In this document: one piece after another, positions 1-12,900 of the stretch
Layout of the letters: each line of letters starts with the position of its first letter
How positions within the stretch are numbered: position 1 is the stretch's first letter
NCBI GenBank assembly: GCA_005281725.1
Contig: SSBO01000009.1
Coordinates: 275,309 to 339,308 of the forward strand
Direction of reading: 5' to 3'
Length of the DNA: 64,000 bases
From: Wuchereria bancrofti
Lineage: Eukaryota > Nematoda > Chromadorea > Rhabditida > Onchocercidae
Notes under the pieces: model-generated
What the model was told of the DNA's origin: nothing
The model's input: the letters and a program-made list of their open reading frames with translations, nothing else
The model's database searches: none
Made by a program: the position numbers and the translations under genes

Positions 1-203
1 AAGAAGTCGTGCGGTAGATGCAAAACAGATCCTTGTTTCAAAAAATTGTAAATCTTTCTACTACTGTATTTTAAGCTTGTAAATCATTTTCAGATTTCAT
101 AAGTTATATTTAGTAATCATGGATTCAGAATCACATACTCCTGGAATCGAAATGATCCGTTTTTCCTCTTAATGACATAACGTATATTATAAATCTTTTT
201 CAG
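1..203. other. Left edge, probable intron of the CEP170-like gene
   Basis: This stretch lies upstream of the first exon that can be placed with confidence. Frame 1 from base 1 is open for 16 codons and then stops, and it is too short to judge. One phase-compatible candidate exon is listed separately at 94-158. The rest looks like AT-rich intron ending in the TTTTTCAG acceptor at 196-203. Confidence 0.5.
94..158 (+). other. Tentative extra 5' exon of the CEP170-like gene
   Basis: The stretch follows a CATTTTCAG acceptor and is open in one frame, including the peptide IMDSESHTPGIEMI. It ends with one base of a codon, which is what the exon starting at 204 needs (it begins with two bases of a codon). 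The donor, GTTTTTCC, is a poor match to consensus. An internal ATG at 119-121 could also be an alternative start. The phase fit supports it; the weak donor argues against it. Only transcript data would settle it. Confidence 0.35.
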
Positions 204-3200
204 CCATCTCACCTCCACATGCTTCACCTGTTTTGTCTCAAAATTGTTTAATATTCGATAATTTGGCAACTACACCGTTGGGTAATTCTCAAAATACTCC
301 TACACAAATGCGCCCGCAAGAGGCTACCACATATCAGGAAGTTGTTAGTAAGCCAGTCATTTCCACCAGTACTGTCACTATAAGCCATGTAAGTGTGAAT
401 GCATTGCTGCATCTTCTATGAAATGAAGATTTATTTGGGATTTTGCAAAAATTTTCATTAACAATATCGACCTAAGAATTACAGCATTGTTGTTGAAGAA
501 TGAGCCAGTTTGTAATACAAGTTTCATATTACATTTTAATTTATCTTTGTGAAGTGATCATATTAAGTTCTCATGATCATATGAAATTCTCAAATGCCCG
601 TTTTACGACAAATTATCGATTTAAAAGATTGTCACGAAGAAGAAAAAAAAAAAAATAAAACCATAGATTAAGGAACTGAGATGCTTCAATTTACCGTCAG
701 TATCGTTACATTTTTTGAAATGAATTCAGTAAAAGAAAAAAGCAGGAATGGTTTTATCATTGATGAGTAAAAGGGTAAAATGATGGTTGCTGGAAAAAAA
801 GTAGTGTTCATTAATTCAAGATTTTTAAAATTATGATGTTGATGGCTAAGGATATAATGATAGCAGTGATTGTTTTTATAGGTGAAAGGACATCAAACAA
901 AAAACGGTGAAAGGACGCCATTATTTGGTGCTGCACCAGCATGGTGGGGTGAAAATGGTACTTCCAGTGTAAAAGTACGAAATGATGACGAGAACACGAG
1001 GTGAAAATGCTTAAATTATCTTTCAGTTTTCTTTTTGAAATATGTTGCTTTCTGTTGAAATATTTCTCCAAATTTCTTTTCTAATTCAATTTTAACTTTC
1101 TGTTTATGCTGATTTTGACCTATTGCTTCATCTTATTGAAACTCCTTTATCCCTTCAATTAGGTTAAATGTTTTGGCATCAGCTAATTCTACTATCACTA
1201 CTGTTGCTGACTCTAATCAGTTTGTTTTGTCGCATACAGAAGTGATGAAAAGCAACTGTTTGCAACATGAAGGGTGAGTAAGATGAGCTGGAAATTTTTA
1301 TGGTTTCTTCTTTGGTTTCTGATTTATATTCCAGTCTTTCATCATCTTGCTATTCAGTTCCTTTTTATTGTTTATATATATATCTATTAATGGGTAACTT
1401 TAACTGCTTCTAAGTTACGGTTTTCGCTTTCTAACTTGGATTCGGATTGAAAATTAAACGAAACTTCGGGATTCTCATTTATTCCATTATAGAGATACAA
1501 CTACGGGAAATGCCCATCGGCCATTAAAATCGATTAGGATGGATATTGACTTAAATGAGCCTTTTGTCGATGAAGAAGCAAAAAAAGAGAACAAAGCTAA
1601 AGGTTGGTTTTAATATCAAGTGAACTACTAATTATTCTTGAGTAATTTTTTGATTTGAAATAAACTACCAGTGGTTCAAGCTTGGGATTCTAATTTAAAC
1701 TCATCAGTTAATGTCGTCTCAGAAATTTGCAGCTGCTCAACGTACACTTCCTTCAACTGCATTTACTGTCTCCTTCGACAGTGAAGAAGATTCACAGAAG
1801 GTGAATTTATCACTTCAAGATGCTGCTAAGAAAACTTCATCCAGGTAGGCGAAGTCGTATCAAATTTTGATGATCTTAATTTGATGCATACGCAGTAGCA
1901 TTGCATACAAATTTGTTTTGAAATGTTCTATTCTCAAGTTTAAATTCGAATTCCAGGGTTTTATCACTCTTGTGGACTGAACTTGAATGTTTGTTCATAA
2001 TTTTATCATTTGTAAAAAGAAAAAAAAATCACTTATGATTTTTAGTAAAATGATTGATAGGATTGTTGTATATCAATAACAGATAACCATGGAAAGTGCA
2101 TTTTTCTAGGCGTTTTATGAGAAGTATGCCAGCATCTGGATTAGTTTCTAAAGGTACTGCAGCCAAAATAGCCGGTTTAACAGCTGCATCTAGTGATCCG
2201 AAGCAATATTTGCTGAATAAAATGTTGATGGGAATTGGAGAAGGTAAAAGATTCAAATTTAAATCTGAGTCTAATAAGATAGATAAGTGGAAAGCTGTAA
2301 ATACATTTGAATGTGGTAGCTGTTCAGAAAATTTTGAAATTTTAGAAAAAAATTTTTTTTTCTTAGAAAAGCAGCTTGTGACTTTCACTTAAGTATCGAA
2401 ATTCTGTGATCACTGAGATCGAAGTTTCCTCAAATTGAAGCAGGAAGGAAGTTCTGTGAGCAATTTATTTCGAAAACCCCTATATCAACTGTAAATTTAA
2501 TCTTTAGAATGCAATGAAGAGACAGATGTGATCGCATCAAGTGAACATGGAGGAAAAAAAACAGATACTGACGATACATTAAGTGAAGCAGGGACTTATA
2601 TTGTTGGTCAGCGCTAATTAAATATTGCAAAAAATACATAAATATACTTGATTTGGTAGAAATACCATAACCTATCCTAAAGATTTGTTTGCAAAATTTT
2701 TGTCCAAACTTATCCAAATTTTTTTATCAAAATTTGCCATCACCATTTGATTTTTTGGTTTTTTTTATGATTTTTTTTTCAATTATAAAAATCACACAAC
2801 ATTTAATGCATTTTATCACTTCGATCAGATCAGCTGCCTTTTAATTGGTCTTCCTTCTTATATTATCAGCTGTACTTTTCAATCTGCAGTAATTTTGATC
2901 TTTCCATCAGTAGAAAATGGCATGATATAATACTGCATTGTCATTCTTCTGCGATGCTCTTTTTATCCATGATAGTTCACCTTGTCGTGTTTTTAACATG
3001 AATAATTTTAAGATGGTGATCATGCGAATCAAATGGTGACTTCACAGACTGTTAAAGATTCCGATGCAGAAAGTGTTTCAAGGTATCATTTTTCTCTTGT
3101 AAATTTAGACTGGAATATGATCATATTTCTTTATGATTCTCAGGTTTATTAATTTTTTGTGAACCAATTTGGTTTTCCATAAAAACTTGACTTTTATTTT

Positions 3201-6200
3201 CAGTGAGTCGACGACAACCCAAAGCACAGAAAATCTTCGTCCTACTATGCCTATACGCATGGGATCGGTAGGTATTTTTTTGTAGCTTTTGATATCTTTA
3301 AGTATAGTTTCTTTCACTTTTTTTTATAGACCGTTATAATCGAATCAATTAAACAACGTTTCGGTTGATTTGGCAATTTTTTTTCTCCACTTCTTATTTA
3401 CTTACATGTGCTTAAGTTTTGTATTTCAACTACTTGTTTCAGACTTTGCCTCAAATCAATGAGAATGTTAGTAACACAGGTGGTGAAACAGAAAATAACA
3501 AACATCTCTTGAGTGATCTGTTGCATCTTAATTCGGGACGAGTTGCTCAACGTTGCATTATCGGTGAACATCAAATTGTTGCACCATCAACACCACCACT
3601 TTCGAATTCATCTCGTCTAACTGCTGCAACGGGGACTCATGTAAGGACTCCACGTCGTCCAAACACTGCTAAAGTAGAAGAACGTCAGTATAATTCGCAT
3701 CGTTTATGTACAATAGCATCATCTTCACGTTCAGCACTGTCATCCCAAGTGCATCGTACACAACCGATTGCTGGTGCAAGTGGAATGAATGATAATACCT
3801 TCAGGTATTTAGGTTGGATGAAATTAATAATACATCATAAATAATTTAGGATTTTCTAAATATTTCGTTTTTGAATCGAGAATATTGAAGAAAAATGCTA
3901 ATCATAGTTAATCATTCTTCATAACTAATCTTAACAATTGATATCGCACACTATTCTTGGTCTCTAATAATTAATGAAAATTGGATGTCAAATCTTGCAC
4001 ATCTTTTCCTTTCTACGAAATCCACAAGATTATAGCTAAAGAGCAGCAATAACTAATGTTTGTAAGCTTTATTTTTATCTTCTTTAATACGTCACCCTTA
4101 ATTCAAAACAACTAGGTAAATGATATGATAATGATAACTATGATAGATCATGCCATCGAGAAATGTATTTATATATCTTCTTGACACTATGCTTTTAATC
4201 TGTAAAGTTATTTTTCGATAACCCTGGTTAAATCATGTTCAGTATGAGTTGTGTAGAACACTTACGTTTAGTCGGTTAATACAACTAGACTTATAGCAAA
4301 CTTTTGGGAATGTTCATGTTTTTAAAATAATATATAAGCTTTTTTATTCTTTTAATTTGTAATAACTTTTCACACTAATTTTTAAGCGTTTTTATATAGA
4401 AAAAAAATTAATTCATAGTTTATTTCTTCTTTCTCCTGTCACATAAAATAATTTCTGGTAGTAATTAAATTTTGATATAATTCAACTTCTGTCACTTCTT
4501 ATTGAGCTTTTTCTTTCCACTTTAAAACAGGATGGTGAGATGTCGCAGTGAAACGTGAGTATTTTTATATTGTATTATTGTTTATTTTGTGTCTGCATGC
4601 AAGTATACGTTTTTTTTTTTTTTTTATTTCTTAATTGTTTTTACTAGAGAAAAATATACAAAAAAAAACACCCAATTATTAAAATTAAACTTTGTCTGCA
4701 AGAAAAAAATTTATATTGGAATGGTATTGGCCATTAACTAATAATTATGAATAAATGTTTAATTCATAAAAGGAAGGAAAAATCCTCTTATACATTGAAT
4801 GTGTTTTAAAAGTAAATAAGCAAATTTTGGAAAAAGAATTGTTGGTTGAAGAGAGGAAAAAAGCATATGATGTCAGTGAATAAAATTTCTCCTATTTTCT
4901 ACCACTTTTTTTATATATATCTTTTTGCAACTTCACATGCAATTTGCATTTATCGTCACTAATAAGCATGGATAACAAATTTCGTTCAATATGTTGCACG
5001 TTGTACGATGATATGTCATACTTTTGAATATTTAAATATTAATTTTATTTAATTAAAGAAGAAAAAGAAAGTTCGAAAATTTGTACTTAAACTATTTTTC
5101 GCTCCTATATGTTGCTTTTTTTTGTGATTTTGCTCATTATTTAACAAAAGAGGACTATTTAATATGATTAATTAATATACCAAATTTTTGTCAAAATATT
5201 GCTGAATATATTATATATAATTATGTTTTAATATTGCTGAAATACCTATGATTGAGTTTTATTAAAAAACTGGCAACATATGGAAGGAAAAAAAAACAAT
5301 CATTTCAAATTTTCTTCAAAATTGCTAATTTATTGTTTATTTGTTAAAATTCAAATTATGTAAATGTAACTTTTTTCTAAATTTCAGGCGTGGTGATGGT
5401 GGTCGATATTCGATGCGATTTTCTGGTATTAGCAATAAGAATCATCCAACTTCTGCGGCGATCAGTCGGAACGATAGACCACCATTTCGTGTTGGAGGCA
5501 GTGGAAGAAATCAGGTAAAAGTCGTTTACACATTTTTTATTTGAAATTTTTAACTTTATTTTGTAACAGAATATTAGAATTGTGTTTGGTTTATTCTTGC
5601 TGTTCCTCAATATTGATATCATATATCAGTATTTTATTCTTTGTCTTTCACTTTTCATTGTTATTAATTTGTTTCTTACAAACTTTTGATATCGTCTAGC
5701 AGATCATAATTATTAGTATATGAAATAGCACTTATTTTCAAAGTCTCACCTGAAAAATCAAATTTTAAGTTATTAAATTTAATAGAGATGAAGAATATTC
5801 ATTCGTTCAGGGAAATTTAGAATCTCTTGACAAGTCGACAAAGAATTGTATTGTTGTGATGCTTTCATTAAACTGTGTTAAATTATTCATATTTATTGAG
5901 CGTATTGTTTGTTGTTCGACGTATTTGGTTTAAGACGTCAATGATGACAACTGTGATATCGATATGTCAGTATCCGCCTTAAACTTGCCTTGAGATTTAC
6001 ATAACTCCTTATAAAATTATATAAAATGGATTTCCTCCGGTTCCGAAAATATTTGAGGATTGTTGATTAACTTTTCAGGCAAGTGGAATAAAAGCACAGA
6101 AGGAAAGTGCTGAGATGACAGCTTGGCTAAGACGTAAGGATTATAATCCGATGAAGGCAGCAGCTGAGGCAAAGAAATTACAGCAACTGAAAGCACGGTA

Positions 6201-8693
6201 AAATTTCAACTTTTTTGTAATGTCTATATTTCTATTTTAATTTAGGAGTATTTTATTTCGAAGATTTTCAATTCAAATTTTTGTTCACAAAAAACTGCAG
6301 TTTTCATGATTCAAATCTTTAATTTCTGAAAAGTTTTATCTTAATAGAGTAGAGAGGGAGAAACTGCAGAGGTGAGGTAGGAGGAAGTTAAATAAAAATA
6401 TTCCATTATAAGAAATGTGCTAAAAAGAACTGTACCATTCCTTGCAATATTTTATTTTGACATCTGAATCATGAATGATCAAAAACTATCATAAACTTTT
6501 TAACTTACCTTGTAAAATTCCCATTAATTTTCAAAATTTTTGTTCCTACAAATGTTTAAAAATTTGGCTTATTGATTATATGTTAGCTTGCAAAACATCT
6601 CCCACGAATGTCAGAACTGTCAAAAGGAGTAAGCTTTTTTCAAAACTTTGTTGTTATTATAGTTAAATTTTGTTTACCAGATGCATGTTTATCAGTGCTT
6701 TACTGTATATCCATAAAGTATTATCAAATATTACTATAGTTTCTTACAACTGGTTTATTTCATTCCTAAATTCTAATGTTCAAGTATTTCTCGAATTTCT
6801 TTTTGTAGTCAATATTAAACCTAAATTTGGAATTCTGTCTAAAAAATCTTTAGTTGATTTAGAAGACATAGTTTTATACGTAGTTAGGAGTGATGAATTC
6901 CGAACTGTCTTTGCAGTGCTTAATTTTTTTGCTGAAAATGAGGATCAGGTATATGAATAATAGATTATATGTCATTTGGAACTTTATTTGGAATGTCTTG
7001 TATGTCCTATTTTACAGCCTCATTGCTTGCTATTGTTGTGACTTTTTTATTGTTTGGCGACATATTTGTTTTCTTTAATGAATAATTGAACAAACTGAAA
7101 TTATATTTCAGAGCGGACAAATTTGCATCAAATCGTTCAATATCATTTCATCAAGGGACTCGACCTTTTACCAACGTGCCACCGGTAAGTTGTTTTTGTT
7201 CTTACTCGTTGTTCACTCACTGAGATTACTTGTTATTTTATGTTATTCAGTTGGTTTAATATAAAATCAACCTTACTTTATAGTATAGTTTGTGGTATAA
7301 TGTTTAGTTAAGTTATCGACACTCTTTATATTATCAACAATTTATGTATTTTATTATTACTCCAACATATATCAACTATTCGTTTTCCACTTTTTTTTGT
7401 ATACGCACTAAAATTGCTCCACTTTTTTTACTATTTAATTTTCTTATTATTTATAAAAGTAATCAAATTTCTGGACAGTTAAGCTTCTAAAATAGATTGA
7501 GGTGCTCATTTCAAGCTTTAGCTTTCTGAAGATTAAAATTTTGATCTTTCAGATCGTCCGAAATTCAAATAAAGCTCGTCACAACCGATCACAAGATGAC
7601 TTATCAGTCAACAATGCCTCTTGTGGACCGGAAACAATTCTTGTCAATTATTCAAAAGGTATTACGAGGGATTTGAATAAATTACGCTCTTCTGAAGCTA
7701 GTCAGGATCAGGTTAGTACATTGTTCAGATTATTTTTCAAAATTATTTTCAGAGCAGTGTAGTATATATATTGTTTTCTCCTGTAAGTTTTGCTAGTGGT
7801 GAATTTTTTGAGGTAGAAAGGAATTTAAGGCGAATGGAGGAAATTTTTGATGTTAAGAATTTTTATAGAAAGCGAATTTTAGACTCGTGTAGATGGTCTT
7901 GAAAATGCCGTACAGCAACTTACCATGAAATGTGATCGAAGTATTGAATTGATAAGGTAAATAAATGATTTTTACTTCATTTTTTTTTCCAAATATTACT
8001 TGTTTCGTTGCTTTTTTGATTGTAAGGGATAGTTCTACTATTTAGTATCTTAGCAGTACGACAAGCCATTCATCTTAGATACATCAGGAGTAACTGAACA
8101 AGGCTTACTTTTTTCAAGATGAGATGATCTTAAACAGTAAAAAGTTTAACATAGTAGCTATTCATCACTGTATAAATCGCAATTTGTCCAATACTAATTG
8201 AGTTAGTACTAAATTTCATGCTTTAGGAATTCTCATCAAGGACATTTGTCGGAATCAGTGGAGAATTTATTGGAAATGGCTATTAAGCCAGTGAAAGATT
8301 GTACGGGGACGGTAACTGATCAACTGGACCGGTTATCGGCAGCATTTGATGCGATACAGAAGTATTTGGAGGTTGCATATTTTGTTGAAATTTGAATGGA
8401 TTTCTTGCTAAATTTGTATAGTTCTTGAAATTTATTCCGTTACTGCCAAAAAAGTGTCAATCGATGGGGATAATTCATTACGAGATTTGTAATCATCCAA
8501 GATTCCGATTTGATATCGCTCAATTATTTTTCAGGTCTCATCAGCATCTTTGCCAGCATCACCGTCTGGTTCCAGTCCTACTGCATCAGTCACAGCACTG
8601 TCGACCTCTCCAAGTCGACGACCGTGTAGTGCCTACCAAAGTAAGCTTGCAGCAGCCAAGCGCAGTCCGTCAGAAAGTCAAAAAAATTTATGA
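204..8693 (+). CDS. CEP170-like centrosomal protein, 5' partial, 18 exons
   Basis: Exons: 204-388, 882-1000, 1163-1273, 1493-1602, 1733-1844, 2110-2243, 2508-2606, 3013-3082, 3204-3267, 3443-3804, 4531-4554, 5388-5514, 6079-6197, 7112-7184, 7553-7711, 7883-7956, 8227-8371, 8535-8693 (TGA). Phases agree at every junction and give 747 codons; the N-terminus lies to the left. Recognition rests on TPLFGAAPAWWGE (915-953), which resembles the TPLYGQPSWWGDD block that follows the FHA domain of vertebrate CEP170, and on the order of later segments: an acidic FTVSFDSEED stretch, a serine-rich middle, AWLRRKDYNPMKAAAEAKK, and a short C-terminal helical region (LENAVQQLTMKCDRSIELI and DQLDRLSAAFDAIQKYLE) that parallels the CEP170 C-terminus. 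In vertebrates CEP170 binds microtubules and the mother centriole. The FHA domain would lie upstream of the window. Exon 11 is only 24 nt. The tail is Ser/Pro-rich. Exon structure is firm; the family name was recalled without a search. Confidence 0.75.
4531..4554 (+). other. 24-nt microexon of the CEP170-like gene
   Basis: The microexon lies between an AAAACAG acceptor and a GTGAGT donor and encodes MVRCRSE plus split codons at both ends. It is needed to keep phase between the exon ending at 3804 (two bases over) and the one starting at 5388 (one base in). Skipping it also keeps frame (24 nt), so it may be a cassette exon. Confidence 0.8.
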
Positions 8694-9947
8694 CCGTTCA
8701 CAAGAATTATGTGCAATTGTGGTCATGGTTATGTCATGCTTTCATGGCTTGTGATTAGTGGCTCTTTTTTTTTGAAACTTTCTCAGTTTTATCATTAACA
8801 AGAATACACAGAAAGGTTAGGAAGGTTAATTTTATCAGTAAGTTTCATTTTAATAAGAATTTGAAGTTGTTAAAATCATATTTATAACTGTAAAATATAT
8901 TACAAATAGGAAAGGGAAGAATAGAATATCAGGATTAACTGTAAATTTCGTATAGGTTTTGAAATTATTGAAAATATTTCCTTGAGGATTTATTGTTCGC
9001 AATAATCTTAAGAACTTATAATGAATGCAGAGGATTTACTTTTGTGATTTTGCTAGAGTCCATCCGTCCTATGTTGAGCGCCTCCAGTATCTAATATCGG
9101 CTTATAAGTTAAAATTAGGAACTTTTGACTTTATCACGATACAACTATAATCTAAATAAGTTAGGCAGCTGAATTTCCATTCGGTCTTCTGTATATTAGA
9201 AATTCGACTGCACTACGCCGGATGTTAGTTGATCTCCTGGTATCGTTAATTTCGATTTCTTGTCCCATTCCCTTTGCGAGAAAGGAATATAATTGCTTGT
9301 AAGTTAATATACTTTTCTCGGTCTCTGTATTTTTTTGGACCGTTCAAAAGTTAATTATTTTGTAAGCTGCAGGACAAAGTTGAAAATCTACTTGTTTCTT
9401 TTGTCTTCGCCTATTTTGATGAATCTGTTTTCATTTCTGCTAACAAAAAGTGTTTTATTTAGTAAAGACTTTCCTCTTTCTCCTCTGACTGTTTGCTCTA
9501 ATTGTATAAATTGTTTCATGTTGCTAAAAAAAGTGTTACACGAAAAGCTTAGTACTTTTGTTCTTTTTTTTTTTTGAAAATGCGCTTGGATCGAGCTTCC
9601 AAATCATATCAGTTATAATCATATCAATTATCAACATAGACTGGTTACAAATAACTTCAACTACAGGCGAGATTTTCTGCAGTTTCTAACAAAGAAACTG
9701 ATGTAAAAGACTCCTGAATTGTTTTATTTTAACATGTGAGCATTTTTTGTAAAACAAAACAGAAATAAACACATAATAATTTTGCATGAAAATATACAGC
9801 TATTCAATATAAACAATATACAAATCCAGCTGGAACAAAATGAAAGGCTTACTGAAAGATTTTCACTCACTTCCTTTCAAATTACCTCTTTCCAACAAAA
9901 CTAACCAAGTTTAGGTATTAACAGTAACAAAAGAAACAAAAATAAAT
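8694..9947. other. Tail-to-tail intergenic region between CEP170-like and MED17 genes
   Basis: This 1.25-kb stretch holds the 3' UTRs of two converging genes. No exon, repeat or RNA gene is apparent. An AATAAA on the + strand at 9774-9779 is far from the stop at 8693, so the poly(A) site of the + gene is unclear. Confidence 0.7.
9723..9728 (-). terminator. Candidate poly(A) signal of MED17
   Basis: TTTATT on the + strand reads AATAAA on the - strand, about 220 nt beyond the MED17 stop at 9948-9950. Confidence 0.45.
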
Positions 9948-12900
9948 TTAACTCTTTAACATGGAGCATAAATTATCTATTTTCCGACATAGTGATGATC
10001 CTACCAATCGGTCGTAGTTCAGAACTATAAATTCTCCCGGTTGTTCAGCAGCTGCTGGTTTATTTGGTGAACATTTCCGCACACGAATTGTTGGTGGTTC
10101 ATTCAGATGAAATTGCATAAAAATTGCGCTGAAATGCCTAATTCTTGTGTTTCAATTCGGATGATAAACGTTTTTTTCTTAAATTTGAATACTAGATAAA
10201 TGCATCAAACACCCTAATTCTCCACTCTGAAATTTTACTTTTTTTTCCGAAAAGAAATAGTCAAACTTCAAATTTTTGGGATTTTTCTTTTGGCACTTAC
10301 AAGGAAAGATAGATTATCGGTTTTTTTTTGATCAAGAACGATTAGTGCTACATAATACCTAAAACATTTAGATATCATGTGGTGCACGAATCATCTTATT
10401 TAAAACATTTAGTTATATTCATCAAATTTTCCTTTCTCTATAATCACTAACCACTGTATCCACTTAATTTACAAAATTCGATAATTTTTTTTCGAAAAAG
10501 AAACAAAAGAGAAAATCATAATGAACAATAAGAAGAGCAAAATATAACCGAGTGGCACTCTGATTGCACATGTAAACAGTTGGACTTGGTTCTGCTCGAT
10601 CATCTGTTGCATTAATATTTGCATGAAGTACTTGCCATTGCCATAGTTTACTAGCTATCATTGCTACTGTATTTAACATGTAATTACAAATCTGAAAATT
10701 ATATATATTTTTTAGATACCATAAAGAAAAAAGGAAAATTTTTGAATAAATTAATGCGAAGAATAAGTTGTTCTTAATTTTTGCTTCGTACATTTATCAA
10801 AAATATAATTTTATTACAACTTTCTAGTATGAACAAATAGGTGCTTTTTTTCCAGTCTAAAATAATACCTTTATAATATAATTCAATGTAACAGAAGTTT
10901 CAAATCCTATTTTCGTCAAGAAAAACTCAAGATCTAAGATTTACCAGCATGTCAATCGTATAAGTGAGCATTTCGTCATCTCTTCTACATTCGATATTCT
11001 GGCCTTCTTTTGTTGCAATATAAAAATTCTCTGCACCAATTCGTATGTAAAATGTTGTTCTTAAAATAAAGCTTATATAAAACAAATCTTAATTAACAAT
11101 TTTTTTTTTAAAGAAAAAAGACAGGAACTTATTACATAGCTTGAATGGCACTTAAGATTTTACAGATTTGCTGAGCTAAGTATTAAGCTTTCTAAAATAT
11201 GTACTTTCCGGCATAATCATAATTCCTATTAGATGCTGTAACAATAATTGAAGACTGAACAGGTGTAGCACGAAGCCATTTCCACATAACCTGAAATAAT
11301 TTTGTTTAAAATTATCTTCATTTCCAAACCTTCAAGATGTATTCTCTTTTCTAACATAAATGCACCTGAGGATCTGTAACACGAAGCAAATATCGCTTCA
11401 ATGAAGTTGTAACCCGATTTGTTAGAACAAAATGAGATGACAGTAAGAGCAATCGTTCCAGCAAAGTACGCTTTTGTCTTAAACGGGATTCAATCTGAAA
11501 GTTGAAAGAAGTCATATATTTATCAATATTAACTCTTGTTTTCTTAGAGAAATGGTACATCCTTTACATGTAAAATATGATTATGCAAATCATATCAATT
11601 TATTAATTTTCTTTTTGAATTGATTGCATTAATTATTAAACTAATGTCAATTACTAAACGAAATAATTTTGAAGGAAAAGCAAAACTGTAACTCAACTGC
11701 CTGTTTCTCTGCAGTTTGCGAACAAATAAATCGTTAATACCGAAACTATATGCAAATATCATTTATTTCCTTAATTCAAGTTCCCGAATACATACCAAAA
11801 CATACCTCTTCATCAGTCATAGCATACGGTCCTCGTAAATCAAGCGTGTTCGGTAATGTCGATAATGGCATAGCTACAAACGTCTGATGACGTATGTTCC
11901 GTGCACACAGATCACTTAAAAATAACTGACGAAGAGCGCGGTTCAAATAATCGTCGCCTACAGCTGGTAAAGGACCTAAAACTAATGAAAGTAATTTCTT
12001 TGAAATTCTCCTTAATATATCACTCCTCAATTTAGCAAAGAAAAATTAAAAATAAAGCCACTGCATATATCAAAATTTAAACATGTATTTAAGTTTTAGA
12101 ATTACAGAATCCATGACTATCCTTACCATCTTCAAATGGATGAAATGCCAATTCTACTCGCAACAAAATATTATCGAATAATGAAGCGATTAATACACCA
12201 TCACGAATTACTGTTATATGATCTTTCAGAACAACAGCATCTTTACATAACTGAAACACATAGGATTATAAAGAATAGAGAAAAATAGAACAAAATTACC
12301 TGGAGTTTATTTATTCAACTTAAATTTATAATATCTGCTATCTAAAATTTAAAATACTATCTGCATTAAAACTAGAGTTAATATTATTACTCTAATGCTT
12401 TCCATGTCTACATATTATAGAATACATAATAATTAAGAAAATAATAAACTAAAAGCAAAAGCATCTAGTTTGTTCCTGTGATTCTTTTAGCATAAATTGC
12501 TAAAAAAAAAAGAAACATTGCAAATCTTTATTAAATTTCAAAGGAACCTGCTTAAAGATATCTCGGCATAACAAACTTTCTTGCGCCCACTGTAATGCCT
12601 TCGACCAGTGTACTTCCATTGCCTGCTCTCTATCAACTTTCATATAATCTAAATCGTTTTCGGCAGTTGCAAACAAAGTTTTCGGATCATCATTATCTAA
12701 ATTATTGGTCAGTTAAACGGACTTCGATGGACAAATGCATTTTTATGATTTATTTTTTAAACGAAGTTCTTTTTCTGATTTAGTTATTGCCGTCCGAAAA
12801 AGGATTTTTCATACAATGTATAACAACATTAGGATTATTTATACATTAAATATAACACCTTTTTGATACTTCACTTATTGCTTCTTGTCACTAAGGTATA

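Noticed and set aside
1..51. Cys-rich open frame (CGRCKTDPC) resembling part of a zinc finger
   Set aside because: Only 16 codons before a stop, with no partner motif and no clear donor in phase with the next exon.
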